From contig DCAA01000002.1 of NCBI GenBank assembly GCA_002311345.1, forward strand, positions 274,785 to 314,172: DNA of 39,388 nt, given 5' to 3'. Shown in pieces: positions 9,339-17,765 of this stretch. Both the position numbers and the translations under genes were made by a program. Within the stretch, counting starts at the first letter, position 1. Each line of letters starts with the position of its first letter. A model generated the notes under the pieces. It was not told where the DNA came from and ran no database searches. It saw only the letters and a program-made list of their open reading frames with translations. Source of the DNA: Planctomycetes bacterium UBA1146. Its GTDB lineage: Bacteria; Planctomycetota; UBA8108; UBA1146.

Positions 9339-9414
9339 GGAGACCGCGACCCGCCCGCCGGAACCACCTCGTTCCGCCACAGGTGTGCCCTCGCCAGAAA
9401 TGTTGAGGTGAGAT

Positions 9415-10011
9415 CTATCGGCCTCGACTCGCGAGCCGCACCAGATCCTCCGCACTCGAGCCCTGTGGCTGTTGTGCAAGAACCTTCCTGACCCTCTCCT
9501 GTGCGTCAGATAGGTGGAATCCGAGCACCTGGAGTGCGCGCACTGCATCTGCAGGGGGCCCTTCAGGAACACCCACCGTGGCCGGCGATCCGACCCTCGA
9601 GGCCAGATCTTCTTTTTCGAGGGCTCCTCGGAGATCGAGCACGATGCGCTGTGCTGTTTTGCGACCGATCCCCTTCACCTTCTCCAGTTCCTCGGTCCTA
9701 CCATCGAGGACAGCACTCCTGAGAACATCCTGGTCGATCTGAGATAGCAGAGCGAGAGCACTGGCTGGACCAACTCCGGACACCTGGCAGATCTGCTCGA
9801 AGAAGTCGCGTTCCTCCGGGTGGGAAAAACCGAACATCACCATCTGCTCGTCGCGGATGCGATGAGAGATGAAGAGGCGTGCCTGGGCCCCTTCGCGCAA
9901 CTTGTCACCGATTCCGGTAGGAACGCGAAGACGATATCCGACTCCGGCAACCTCGAGCACCGCGTATTGTGCAGTGATCCGTACAATTTCTCCGGACAGG
10001 TACTCGTACAC
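9415..10011 (-). CDS. ruvA: Holliday junction branch migration protein RuvA
   Basis: 198 residues, the normal length. Domain I (about 1-63) is the OB fold (YEYLSGEIVRITAQYAVLEVAGVGYRL); domain II (about 64-140) has the two helix-hairpin-helix motifs (CQVSGVGPASALALLS and LEKVKGIGRKTAQRIVLDLRG); domain III (about 150-198) is the small helical module that contacts RuvB (ADAVRALQVLGFHLSDAQERVRKVL). RuvA tetramers hold the four-way junction while RuvB drives branch migration. It starts at GTG and lies 11 bp downstream of the TPR/alpha-CTD gene, so the two probably share a transcript. No ruvB or ruvC is in the window. Confidence 0.95.
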   Translation of the reverse strand: MYEYLSGEIVRITAQYAVLEVAGVGYRLRVPTGIGDKLREGAQARLFISHRIRDEQMVMFGFSHPEERDFFEQICQVSGVGPASALALLSQIDQDVLRSAVLDGRTEELEKVKGIGRKTAQRIVLDLRGALEKEDLASRVGSPATVGVPEGPPADAVRALQVLGFHLSDAQERVRKVLAQQPQGSSAEDLVRLASRGR

Positions 10012-10022
10012 CGCAAACCCCG

Positions 10023-11309
10023 CTAGCCGCTAGAGAGAGTCAGTCCGCGTTCACTGAGTTTCTTCTTCACCTCGTTGAGGGAAGTGACTCCGAAATTCTT
10101 CTGGCTCACCAGTTCGAGCTCGTTGCGTTGCAAGAGATCCGAGATCGTCTCGATTTCGAGACGATCCATACATCTCTGACTCCTGCTCGACAGTTCAAGG
10201 ATGCTAACCGGTTCACCGAGGAGGGATGCCGCTTCTCCATTGATGGCGAGCAGCCTCGTATCGTCGCTTCGCACTCCCTCTCCCAGACGAAGATTCTTCT
10301 GGGTGAGGATCTTGCGAATTTCCTGAAGGCTCGTCTCTCCGAAGTTCTTGTAGGAGAGCAGTTCCGCTTCCGACTTGCTGACAAGATCACCGAGCGTGTA
10401 AATCCCCATCTTCTGGAGACAGTTACGACTCCTGACCGAGAGTTCGAACTCGGTGACAGGAATCTGCAAGACCTGCATCTTGCGAACCTCTTCCTTCTCT
10501 CGATCTCGATCGTAATACATCGACTGCGAAGCCTCGGCATCACGCAAATAGAGCCGGGCGCGACCGTGATCTTTATTGGAGAGGAGCACCATTCTGTAGC
10601 AGGTGATCGCTTCCTCGAACCGATCGGAATCTTCGTACAGAACACCTAGGTTTATCATCGCATGAGCATACAGAGGCGCTGTCCGCTGACACATGCGGTA
10701 AGCCTCGATCGCCTTTTCTTCATCACCGTAGAGCGAGTGCATATATCCGAGACGGAACTGATACCGCGTCTCTTCCGGAGTGCCTTCCGCAGCGGTGCCG
10801 TAACAAGCAAGAGCCTCGTGATAATCGCCCTCGTGCTGGTGGAGCAATCCGCGCAGGTAACAGATCCTCGGATGATCGTCTGGCGCCGAGATCTCGCTCA
10901 GCAATGCACGCGCCCTGTCCACGTCTCCTTCGAGGATCAGCGCCTCGCAGTAAAGCATTCCAACGCGAGGCTCCCGCGAGCCCTTGCTCCACCCGGGCTC
11001 GAGAACCTGAAGAGCGGCTGACGAATTCCCCTCCTCGAGCAGCAGTTTCCCCAGCAGGTGCATGCAATAGGGATTGTCCTGACAACCGGAGAGAACTTTT
11101 CTGGCATCGGACCTTCGTCCCAGCAGATCGAGTACGACTCCGCGCCTGAAATCGTCATCGATGGACTCGAGAATGTCTTCGAGTTCATCGATTCCGTCAC
11201 GACGAGAAGTCACTCCTTGTCGCGCCTCATGGTAAAAATCTACGCTGACTTCATGTTCAAGAATGAGTTCGCGCAGCGATGTCTCACTCGTGGATTCACT
11301 CAAGCTCAA
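10023..11309 (-). CDS. TPR protein with two C-terminal RNA polymerase alpha-CTD-like domains
   Basis: 428 residues. The central part (about 90-270) is built of tetratricopeptide repeats (e.g. CYLRGLLHQHEGDYHEALACYG, YRFRLGYMHSLYGDEEKAIEAYR-like, AHAMINLGVLYEDSDRFEEAITCYR). Two tandem alpha-CTD-like helix-hairpin-helix modules follow: about 281-340 (ELSVRSRNCLQKMGI...LLSYKNFGETSLQEI) and 368-428 (ELSSRSQRCMDRLEI...LVSQKNFGVTSLNEV). In RNA polymerase this fold binds UP-element DNA and activators; here it is detached from any polymerase assembly domain. Start: TTG at 11309 with AGGAGG five bases upstream. The long frame to 11429 is rejected because it begins at about the transcription start predicted from the promoter at 11433-11461. 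Similar proteins are known to me from planctomycetes, without an assigned role. Confidence 0.82.
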   Translation of the reverse strand: MSLSESTSETSLRELILEHEVSVDFYHEARQGVTSRRDGIDELEDILESIDDDFRRGVVLDLLGRRSDARKVLSGCQDNPYCMHLLGKLLLEEGNSSAALQVLEPGWSKGSREPRVGMLYCEALILEGDVDRARALLSEISAPDDHPRICYLRGLLHQHEGDYHEALACYGTAAEGTPEETRYQFRLGYMHSLYGDEEKAIEAYRMCQRTAPLYAHAMINLGVLYEDSDRFEEAITCYRMVLLSNKDHGRARLYLRDAEASQSMYYDRDREKEEVRKMQVLQIPVTEFELSVRSRNCLQKMGIYTLGDLVSKSEAELLSYKNFGETSLQEIRKILTQKNLRLGEGVRSDDTRLLAINGEAASLLGEPVSILELSSRSQRCMDRLEIETISDLLQRNELELVSQKNFGVTSLNEVKKKLSERGLTLSSG

Positions 11310-11629
11310 GGATGCCTCCTCGATGCAGATATACAGAAAAAGTCCAATGGGTGATCTACCCAAATGCAGTACACGCGAATCCCACCGAATTTCCCCGAAA
11401 GGACTTCTAATTTCAGTGGAAGTAGGCACAGGATCATAAGTAACGCTCTACTCCGCGTCAACGCGAACAGAGACCCCTTCAGGCCATTGCTGGCCTTGCG
11501 AGCCCCTCTCCGGGGGGTGACCATGGCAGCGGTGGAACGTCGGCACCCGGGGAGATCCGGGTCGAAGCGAGCCGGATTGCCCATCACAACCCCTTGTGGC
11601 GGAAGAACCTCTGTAGATTTGGATGACGA
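11310..11629. other. 320 bp divergent intergenic region
   Basis: Lies between the minus-strand TPR/alpha-CTD gene and pcrA. It holds the minus-strand promoter at 11433-11461 and the AGGAGG at 11315-11320. I see no convincing plus-strand promoter for pcrA, no RNA gene and no further ORF with coding character. Confidence 0.5.
11433..11461 (-). promoter_or_regulatory. Near-consensus sigma-70 promoter of the TPR/alpha-CTD gene
   Basis: TTGACG (11461-11456), a 17-base spacer, TATGAT (11438-11433). Start of transcription is expected near 11425, giving a leader of about 115 nt to the TTG at 11309. Confidence 0.72.
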
Positions 11630-13909
11630 ATGTCCGAGGGATTGAATCCCGCTCAGCAGATCGCCGTATCTCACCACGCCGGCCCACTTGCCGTCATCGC
11701 CGGTCCCGGCAGTGGCAAGACGCGTGTGATGACCCACCGCATCGCCAGCTTGATCTCAACGGGGGTCTCACCCTCATCGATCCTCGCCATCACCTTCACC
11801 AACAAGGCTGCAGACGAGATGCTCCGTCGCACCCTGACCTTGCTCCCAGATGCGATGGGAGCCCGATTGCCGGCTTCTGGTTTCCTCGGACCCTCCTCAC
11901 TGGATCTCGATGATGGGACTCCAGTATTGCGTACATTTCATTCCTTCTGTGCGAGGCTCCTGCGGCGATACATCCATCGGTTGGAACCCTACTCCAGCAA
12001 CTTCTCCATCTATGACTCCGCTGATCAACTCCAATTGGTCTCGGAGGTATTGAAGAACTTGCAACTCGATCGCACCTCTTTTCCACCGAAAGCCACACTT
12101 TCGAAACTCAGTCACTGGAAGAACCAGATGGCTTCCCCGGAACAAGTTTCCGAAGATTCCGCCACCTTTCGTGACCGTGAGATGGCGCGAATCTATTTTC
12201 GCTACCAGGAACTTCTGGAAGAGAGAAATGCCGCAGACTTTGATGATCTACTGCTACTGCTCGTCAGACTGTTACGGGAGCATCCCGATGTCCTCGAAAG
12301 CCTCAGGAATCGCTTCAATTTCGTGATGATCGATGAGTTTCAGGATACCAATCGCCCCCAGTACCTGATCGCCAAGTTACTGGCCGAGCAGCACAGGAAC
12401 CTGTGCGTGACCGGAGATCCTGACCAATCGATCTACTCCTGGCGAGGAGCCAGTCAGGACAATTACCTGCGATTCCGTGAGGATTTCCCCGAGTATTCGA
12501 TCGTCACCCTGGACCAGAACTACCGATCAACTCCGCAGATCCTGGAGGTTGCCTCACGTCTCTCCGGTACTGATTTCGGTGAGAGAAAATTATTCACAAA
12601 GAACGAGAGCGGACCCGAAGTTCGGGTCCTACAGGTCAGAGACGAACGAGCAGAGGCCGCCCGGATCGCTGACCTCATCGAAAACTGGCAGGCAGACGGA
12701 GTGTCTTCATCGGAGATCGCTATCCTGTACCGAGTCAACGCTCTCTCGAGAACATTCGAGGAGGAGTTCGTGCGCAGGAGAATCCTCTATTCCGTGATCG
12801 GAGGAATGTCTTTCTACGAACGCAAGGAAGTCAAAGATATCCTCGCCTATCTGCGGGCCGCGAGGTCTACTCGCGATGACGTGGCACTCCAGCGAATCTT
12901 CAACGTTCCCACCAGAGGCATCGGTAAAGTGAGCATCGAAAGATTTGTCGATGCTGCCGGCGATGCTGGCCGGACCCTCGGTGAGCATCTTCGTTGCGAC
13001 GATGCGCTCGATGCCCTTCGAGGCAAGGCAAAGAAGGGTGTTGAACAGCTGCGGAAGGTGCTCGAAACACTCTCGAGCAACTCAAAGAAATCTCTTACTG
13101 ATCAGGTACAACTGGCAATCGAAGCGAGTGGATATCTCCCTCACCTGGAAAAGTCGGAGCCTGAATCCTGGCAGGAGCGCGAAAGAAACCTCGCAGAACT
13201 TGTCGCAGCGGCTTCCGAAACCGAGGAGATCCTGAGCAGCGTATCGAGCCGTGCTGCCGCTTCAGGTGAAGAGTTCGAGCAAATCGATGCGCTGTCACTC
13301 TTTCTCGAGAGAATTGCTCTGGTCACCAATGCGGAGATGAAATCGACCAAAGATGGGCAGGTCTCCCTGATGACCCTGCATAGCGCCAAGGGACTCGAGT
13401 TCGATCGAGTTGTCATCATCGGGGTCGAGGAAACTCTGATTCCACACTCACGTCATGGCGAACCGGAGGGGATCGAGGAGGAACGACGTCTCCTCTACGT
13501 CGGAGTCACCCGGGCACGTCGAGAACTGGTCATGTCTCACGCCTCCTGGAGAAGGCGTTTTGATCATCGAGAACCGAGACTCCCCTCTTCATTCTTCACA
13601 CAACTGGAGGGGACCTCCATCGTCTTCGAACAAGGAGACAGCCGCGAGGGCTCACACCGAGGATGGGAACAGGATTCCTTCGGTCATATCCCGGACGATT
13701 CCTTTCAGGAGGAAGATGATGGAATCCACCCGGGATCCTGGATCCGTCACGAGATCCTCGGACGCGGTGTCGTTCTCAGCGCTCAGGGACATGGAGCATC
13801 GAAGAGAATCTCGGTTCGATTCGAGCAAGGTGGTGAGAAACAACTCGTCGTCGCTTATGCTCCGGTGACACCAATTTCGCCCCCGGATGACGAATGGAAC
13901 TCTCCTTGA
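11630..13909 (+). CDS. pcrA: ATP-dependent 3'-5' DNA helicase, UvrD/PcrA family
   Basis: 759 residues with all superfamily-1 helicase motifs: Q-motif LNPAQQIAV; Walker A AGPGSGKT (Lys30); Ia ITFTNKAADEM; Walker B/II MIDEFQDTN (about 235); III GDPDQSIYSWRGA; IV LDQNYRST; V VSLMTLHSAKGLEFDRVVIIG; VI EEERRLLYVGVTRARREL. The C-terminal tail (WIRHEILGRGVVLSAQGHGASKRISVRFE) is the small Tudor-like domain of PcrA/UvrD that contacts RNA polymerase. These helicases unwind DNA in repair and remove RecA or stalled polymerase. The last 16 bases overlap the start of the metal-exporter gene. Divergent from the TPR/alpha-CTD-ruvA pair. Confidence 0.93.
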   Translation: MSEGLNPAQQIAVSHHAGPLAVIAGPGSGKTRVMTHRIASLISTGVSPSSILAITFTNKAADEMLRRTLTLLPDAMGARLPASGFLGPSSLDLDDGTPVLRTFHSFCARLLRRYIHRLEPYSSNFSIYDSADQLQLVSEVLKNLQLDRTSFPPKATLSKLSHWKNQMASPEQVSEDSATFRDREMARIYFRYQELLEERNAADFDDLLLLLVRLLREHPDVLESLRNRFNFVMIDEFQDTNRPQYLIAKLLAEQHRNLCVTGDPDQSIYSWRGASQDNYLRFREDFPEYSIVTLDQNYRSTPQILEVASRLSGTDFGERKLFTKNESGPEVRVLQVRDERAEAARIADLIENWQADGVSSSEIAILYRVNALSRTFEEEFVRRRILYSVIGGMSFYERKEVKDILAYLRAARSTRDDVALQRIFNVPTRGIGKVSIERFVDAAGDAGRTLGEHLRCDDALDALRGKAKKGVEQLRKVLETLSSNSKKSLTDQVQLAIEASGYLPHLEKSEPESWQERERNLAELVAAASETEEILSSVSSRAAASGEEFEQIDALSLFLERIALVTNAEMKSTKDGQVSLMTLHSAKGLEFDRVVIIGVEETLIPHSRHGEPEGIEEERRLLYVGVTRARRELVMSHASWRRRFDHREPRLPSSFFTQLEGTSIVFEQGDSREGSHRGWEQDSFGHIPDDSFQEEDDGIHPGSWIRHEILGRGVVLSAQGHGASKRISVRFEQGGEKQLVVAYAPVTPISPPDDEWNSP

Positions 13910-15618
13910 ACACGATCCTGTCACCGAATCGATCCCATTGCATCGCGACGATCATCTGCGCGATGGTGCTGATGGTGATCCTGGGCGGTTCCATCGGATA
14001 CGGACACGAACTGGTGGCGGGGGTCGGTACACAGACTACCTTCACCATCCGTGACGGTCAGGTGACGATGTTGTTCAATCTGGGGTGGAGTGTTCCGGCC
14101 GGATTCCCCGTCCTCCAGAGTCTCGATCACGATGGAGATGACCGGGTCGAGGAGGAAGAATGGAGACCCTATCTCGTCTCCCGCATCGAAGCCCTGCTCA
14201 AACAGGTAGATCTTCGCATCAATGGACATCCCATCGCTCTCGAGTTGATTCTGGTGGAGGAAGAAGGCCTTCAGGGCTCGGTCCGGCCCCGCCCCTTCGA
14301 TGCCTACTACACCCTTCGTGGGCAACTTCCTGCCGAGTTGTCCGAAACGAGCCCGTGGGGAGGAGGGTGGTGGCTGCACTGGCAAGACAACACCTTCCGC
14401 GATCAGACCTCGAGCCAGTTCACCTGGATACCGCTGTCGGATCACGACCCTGATCTGTCGTTTCTCATCCTCGAACCAGAACCGCAAGCGATCGAGGACC
14501 AGGGCGCCTTTTATCGAACGCCAGGACGCAAATCGACCATCTATTTCTACAGGGGTACCACCAGTTTCGATCCATTCTCGCAACAACCTCCATCCGTTTC
14601 TGATCTGGCCGCCCTGACCGCCGCCAGTGAAGTCGCCTCGCCCAACCTCGATCAGGAAAATGCTGCCTCCCCCAGAGATGCGCTGATTCCCCGGCGGCCC
14701 ACTAACAATGACTCCCGCCAGGGAGAGCCCGATTCCACCAGTGAGGAAGAACAGATCGGTGGCATCGTGGCGACCATCCTGGAGGGGAAAGCTCCGCTGT
14801 GGGAAGTGCTACTGGCCCTACTACTGGCGGTCGTTTACGGCGCTGGACACGCGCTCGGACCCGGCCATGGCAAGACGATGGTCGCTGCCTACCTGGTCGG
14901 ATCACGCGGACGAGTTCGAGATGCAGTGATTCTGGGGATGGTGGTCACCATCGCTCATACCGCCAGCATCTTCCTTCTGGGTCTGCTGTTACTGGCACTG
15001 ATCGAAGCGAGTGCCGACAAGGCTTCTTCTGCCACCTATCAGAACTGGCTCACCACCATCTTCAGTTTCGCATCGGGAATGTTGCTGGTCATCTTCGGCA
15101 TCTTCTTGACCTATCGCCGCTGGCAAGTGGCCCGTGGTCATTCCCACAGCCATTCTCACGACCACTCCCACGGCCACTCCCACGATCATTCTCATGGCCA
15201 TGGCCACGACCACTCTCATGTTCCTGATAAGTGGGGAACTCACGGAGAGGTGCGCTTGCGCGATCTCGTCACCCTGGGGCTCAGCGGTGGCATCGTGCCC
15301 TGCCCTGCCGGTTTCACCATCATGCTGGTAGCGGCCCACTTCCAGGCGTTACTGCTGGGGCTGGTGGTGCTCGGGTTCTTCAGCCTGGGCCTGGGCCTGA
15401 TGCTGATCGGTATCGGTTGCTTGCTGGTCATCGGCAAGGAGGGACTGCTCGACCGCGTCGGATCGTCGATGCAGCGCCGGGTATTCCAGTATGCACCGGT
15501 CGTCTCGGCGCTGCTGGTGAGTGGCGTCGGATTATGGTTCTGTTACGACAGCCTCTCCCAGGGTCAGGAATCGATCGCCCAGATGTTGAAAGCGCTGGCA
15601 ATGAAACTGGAGGGCTAG
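13894..15618 (+). CDS. NicO-family nickel/cobalt exporter with His-rich loop
   Basis: 574 residues. The N-terminus is a signal anchor followed by an exported domain of about 240 residues which includes an EF-hand-like loop (LDHDGDDRVEEEEW). A low-complexity linker leads to about six transmembrane helices. NicO marks are HALGPGHGKTMVAAYLVG in the first membrane block and LSGGIVPCPAGFTIMLVA in the second. Between them (about residues 412-445; DNA 15137-15222) is a cytoplasmic or periplasmic stretch of alternating His-Ser, His-Asp and His-Gly, as in RcnA-type exporters, presumably binding Ni, Co or Zn. The likely role is export of a divalent metal; direction and metal are inferred. ATG at 13894 overlaps pcrA by 16 bases, suggesting joint translation although the functions differ. 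Confidence 0.85.
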   Translation: MELSLNTILSPNRSHCIATIICAMVLMVILGGSIGYGHELVAGVGTQTTFTIRDGQVTMLFNLGWSVPAGFPVLQSLDHDGDDRVEEEEWRPYLVSRIEALLKQVDLRINGHPIALELILVEEEGLQGSVRPRPFDAYYTLRGQLPAELSETSPWGGGWWLHWQDNTFRDQTSSQFTWIPLSDHDPDLSFLILEPEPQAIEDQGAFYRTPGRKSTIYFYRGTTSFDPFSQQPPSVSDLAALTAASEVASPNLDQENAASPRDALIPRRPTNNDSRQGEPDSTSEEEQIGGIVATILEGKAPLWEVLLALLLAVVYGAGHALGPGHGKTMVAAYLVGSRGRVRDAVILGMVVTIAHTASIFLLGLLLLALIEASADKASSATYQNWLTTIFSFASGMLLVIFGIFLTYRRWQVARGHSHSHSHDHSHGHSHDHSHGHGHDHSHVPDKWGTHGEVRLRDLVTLGLSGGIVPCPAGFTIMLVAAHFQALLLGLVVLGFFSLGLGLMLIGIGCLLVIGKEGLLDRVGSSMQRRVFQYAPVVSALLVSGVGLWFCYDSLSQGQESIAQMLKALAMKLEG

Positions 15619-15659
15619 ATCGCTCCCCCTGGGCAGCACAGGATTATTGTCTTGAACGT

Positions 15660-17090
15660 CTAGATTCCGAGTGCCTCGAACATCGCTCGTGCTTTATGGG
15701 TCAGTTCTGCTCGCTCCGAACTCGGATTCGAATCCCAGGTCACCGCTCCCCCGAACGGAATCAGCGCACGTTGACCTCTCACCAGCGCGGTCCGGATCGC
15801 GATGCTCAGTTCCAGATCACCGCAGGGAGCGATCCAGCCGAGCGAGCCGGTATAAACCGATCGTGGCCAGGGCTCGAGTTGGCGGATCTGTTCCATCGCG
15901 GCAACCTTCGGCGCTCCGGTGATGGATCCGCCCGGAAAGGTCGCCCGGAGGATCTCTGCGGGACTAGGATTCGCTCGCAATCTCCCCTCGATGGTAGCGA
16001 CGGTGTGGAGAACCGAGGCGTAACTCTCCACCTCTGCAGCCACTTTCACCTCGACAGATCCGGGCTGACAGATCCGACCCAGATCATTGCGCTCCAGATC
16101 GACGATCATCGCCAGTTCTGCTCGTTCCTTCTCGTCTTGTAACAATCTTCTGGCCGCATCGGTATCGAGACGCTCATCGCCATGACGAGGAACCGTTCCC
16201 TTGATGGGGCGTGTCACGATGCGGTCACCTCGACGCCTCAGGAACAGTTCCGGTGAAGCAGACACCACCGAAAACGGATCTCCCTGGATGAAGGCGCCAT
16301 AGGGAACCGGCTGCGCCGCTCGCCACAATCGGTGCAAATCACGAGCCGGCGGTACTCCATCGAGAAGCAGTCCTCGAGCCAGATTCACTTCGTATACATC
16401 GCCGATACCGATCCGGTGGCGGATCTGCTCGACGGCGGCAAGATAGTCTTCGTCGTTGAGAGAGGCATCTTCGATGCGAGCGCGACAAGGAATCGAATCC
16501 TGATGTCTATCCCTTGCGAGCCACCAGCGTCTGTCTTGCCAACCATCTCGCTCATGATGAAGAAACCAGCAACGACCATCGATGGCATCGATGACGACCA
16601 CCTCGTCATAGAGTTGCCAGCTCATCTCGGGGACTCCCTCGAGCAACTGGGCGACAGGTCCTTGCGGGACCTGGCGCGGTGGAAGTCCCAGGAACACGTC
16701 TGCAGCCTCGTAACCGATCCATCCCACCGCACCTCCGACAAAAGGGAACTGGGAGACACACTCGTTGGAGGCACTGCCATCCAGATGCCTGGGGCGACTC
16801 CAACCGGACCACCACCTCTCGAGTGCCTCCAGTGGATCCCCCTCCCCGGAGAATTGCTCGCCGTGATGATCCTCGAGGCTCCAGTGATCACGGGTCGCCT
16901 CGAAACTGCCGATCGGATCGATTCCCGCCAGGTGCCAGCGACCGGTTCCCGACACATCGAGTCCACTCTCGAATAAAAAACCGGAGCGATTTGAACCGAT
17001 CGAATCGAGCAAGATCTCGACATCGACACCTTCGATGGGCTCGACACGGGGAACGCTGGAAAAGGGATTTGTCGGCTGATTCCGATTCAT
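15660..17090 (-). CDS. pabB: Aminodeoxychorismate synthase component I
   Basis: 476 residues of the chorismate-binding family (TrpE/PabB/MenF). Conserved blocks: GDVYEVNLARG, SPELFLRRRGDRIVTRPIKGTVPR, LERNDLGRICQPGSVEV, FPGGSITGAPKVAAMEQIRQLE, YTGSLGWI, and IPFGGAVTWDSNPSSERAELTHKARAM. The PIKGT lysine distinguishes PabB (which forms a covalent intermediate) from TrpE (PIAGT), so the product should be 4-amino-4-deoxychorismate on the way to folate. It would need a PabA glutaminase and PabC, not seen here. ATG at 17090 has GGAG nine bases upstream; a longer in-frame start at 17171 would add 27 residues unlike the family. It converges on the exporter gene with a 41 bp gap. Confidence 0.88.
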   Translation of the reverse strand: MNRNQPTNPFSSVPRVEPIEGVDVEILLDSIGSNRSGFLFESGLDVSGTGRWHLAGIDPIGSFEATRDHWSLEDHHGEQFSGEGDPLEALERWWSGWSRPRHLDGSASNECVSQFPFVGGAVGWIGYEAADVFLGLPPRQVPQGPVAQLLEGVPEMSWQLYDEVVVIDAIDGRCWFLHHERDGWQDRRWWLARDRHQDSIPCRARIEDASLNDEDYLAAVEQIRHRIGIGDVYEVNLARGLLLDGVPPARDLHRLWRAAQPVPYGAFIQGDPFSVVSASPELFLRRRGDRIVTRPIKGTVPRHGDERLDTDAARRLLQDEKERAELAMIVDLERNDLGRICQPGSVEVKVAAEVESYASVLHTVATIEGRLRANPSPAEILRATFPGGSITGAPKVAAMEQIRQLEPWPRSVYTGSLGWIAPCGDLELSIAIRTALVRGQRALIPFGGAVTWDSNPSSERAELTHKARAMFEALGI

Positions 17091-17336
17091 CGGTGGTTTC
17101 TCCTGCAGAGACCCACCCTGGATGCCGAAGATGAGGTCAGCAAGCACATCGATTCGACCGAGCACGAGCATGAAACTGCCCGGGTGAACGTGAATGTGCT
17201 CTTCATCGAAGACTCCTCCGCTTCGAATAGGCTGCAGGTAGCGAGGCAGGGATCAACAAGGAGACGATAGAGCCCCTTTTCTTCCCCAGCAACGGACCAA
17301 AATCTGAACACGATCTGTACAGAAGAAGGAAATGAG

Positions 17337-17588
17337 ATGAATCCGAAACTGCTCGACTCCTGTCCCGAAGAAAGAACCCTGATGGTGATCAGCCGCAAGG
17401 AAGAGCACTGCGTCCTCTATGACGCAACCGATCTGCCGTCGTTGCTCGAACAGTTGCTATCGATGGGCTCTGAGGCACCTGAAACGCTCGAAGAAGCGGC
17501 AAACCGGGATGAAGAGGTGCTCAGCAAGGATCATTTCCGGGCGGTCACACGCGAACTTCTGAGTCGCATTCACTGTCAAATTCGTTAG
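17337..17588 (+). CDS. Small acidic protein of unknown function (83 aa)
   Basis: I do not recognise this protein. It is acidic, soluble-looking, without a signal peptide or membrane segment; it begins with a short beta-like stretch (RTLMVISRKEEHCVLYDATD) followed by two predicted amphipathic helices (LPSLLEQLLSM, and DHFRAVTRELLSRI). The ATG is preceded by AAGGAAATGAG, a fair ribosome binding site, and codon use looks like that of its neighbours. It lies between pabB (divergent) and the Xer recombinase gene (same strand, 177 bp downstream). Confidence 0.6.
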   Translation: MNPKLLDSCPEERTLMVISRKEEHCVLYDATDLPSLLEQLLSMGSEAPETLEEAANRDEEVLSKDHFRAVTRELLSRIHCQIR

Positions 17589-17765
17589 AAGCAGGTGCAT
17601 CGAGAGTTTTCCACAATTGAGTTGGGGATGACGTACTTTTCCACCGTCCCGATCGGGGGAGAATCTGCTGCTCTATTTCAAATCATCTTCACATTTTTTT
17701 CGGCCTTCGTAGGATGCTTAGGGAGGGGCCGCCGCCCCACTGTCAGAGAAGTGGGTACCCATACA

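Noticed and set aside
15137..15222. Short tandem-like DNA repeats that could suggest a CRISPR array
   Set aside because: They are the codons of the His-rich loop of the NicO exporter; no repeat-spacer structure.
15231..16142. 303-codon frame overlapping the exporter and pabB
   Set aside because: It overlaps two well-supported genes in another frame and on another strand; arginine/proline-rich shadow composition.
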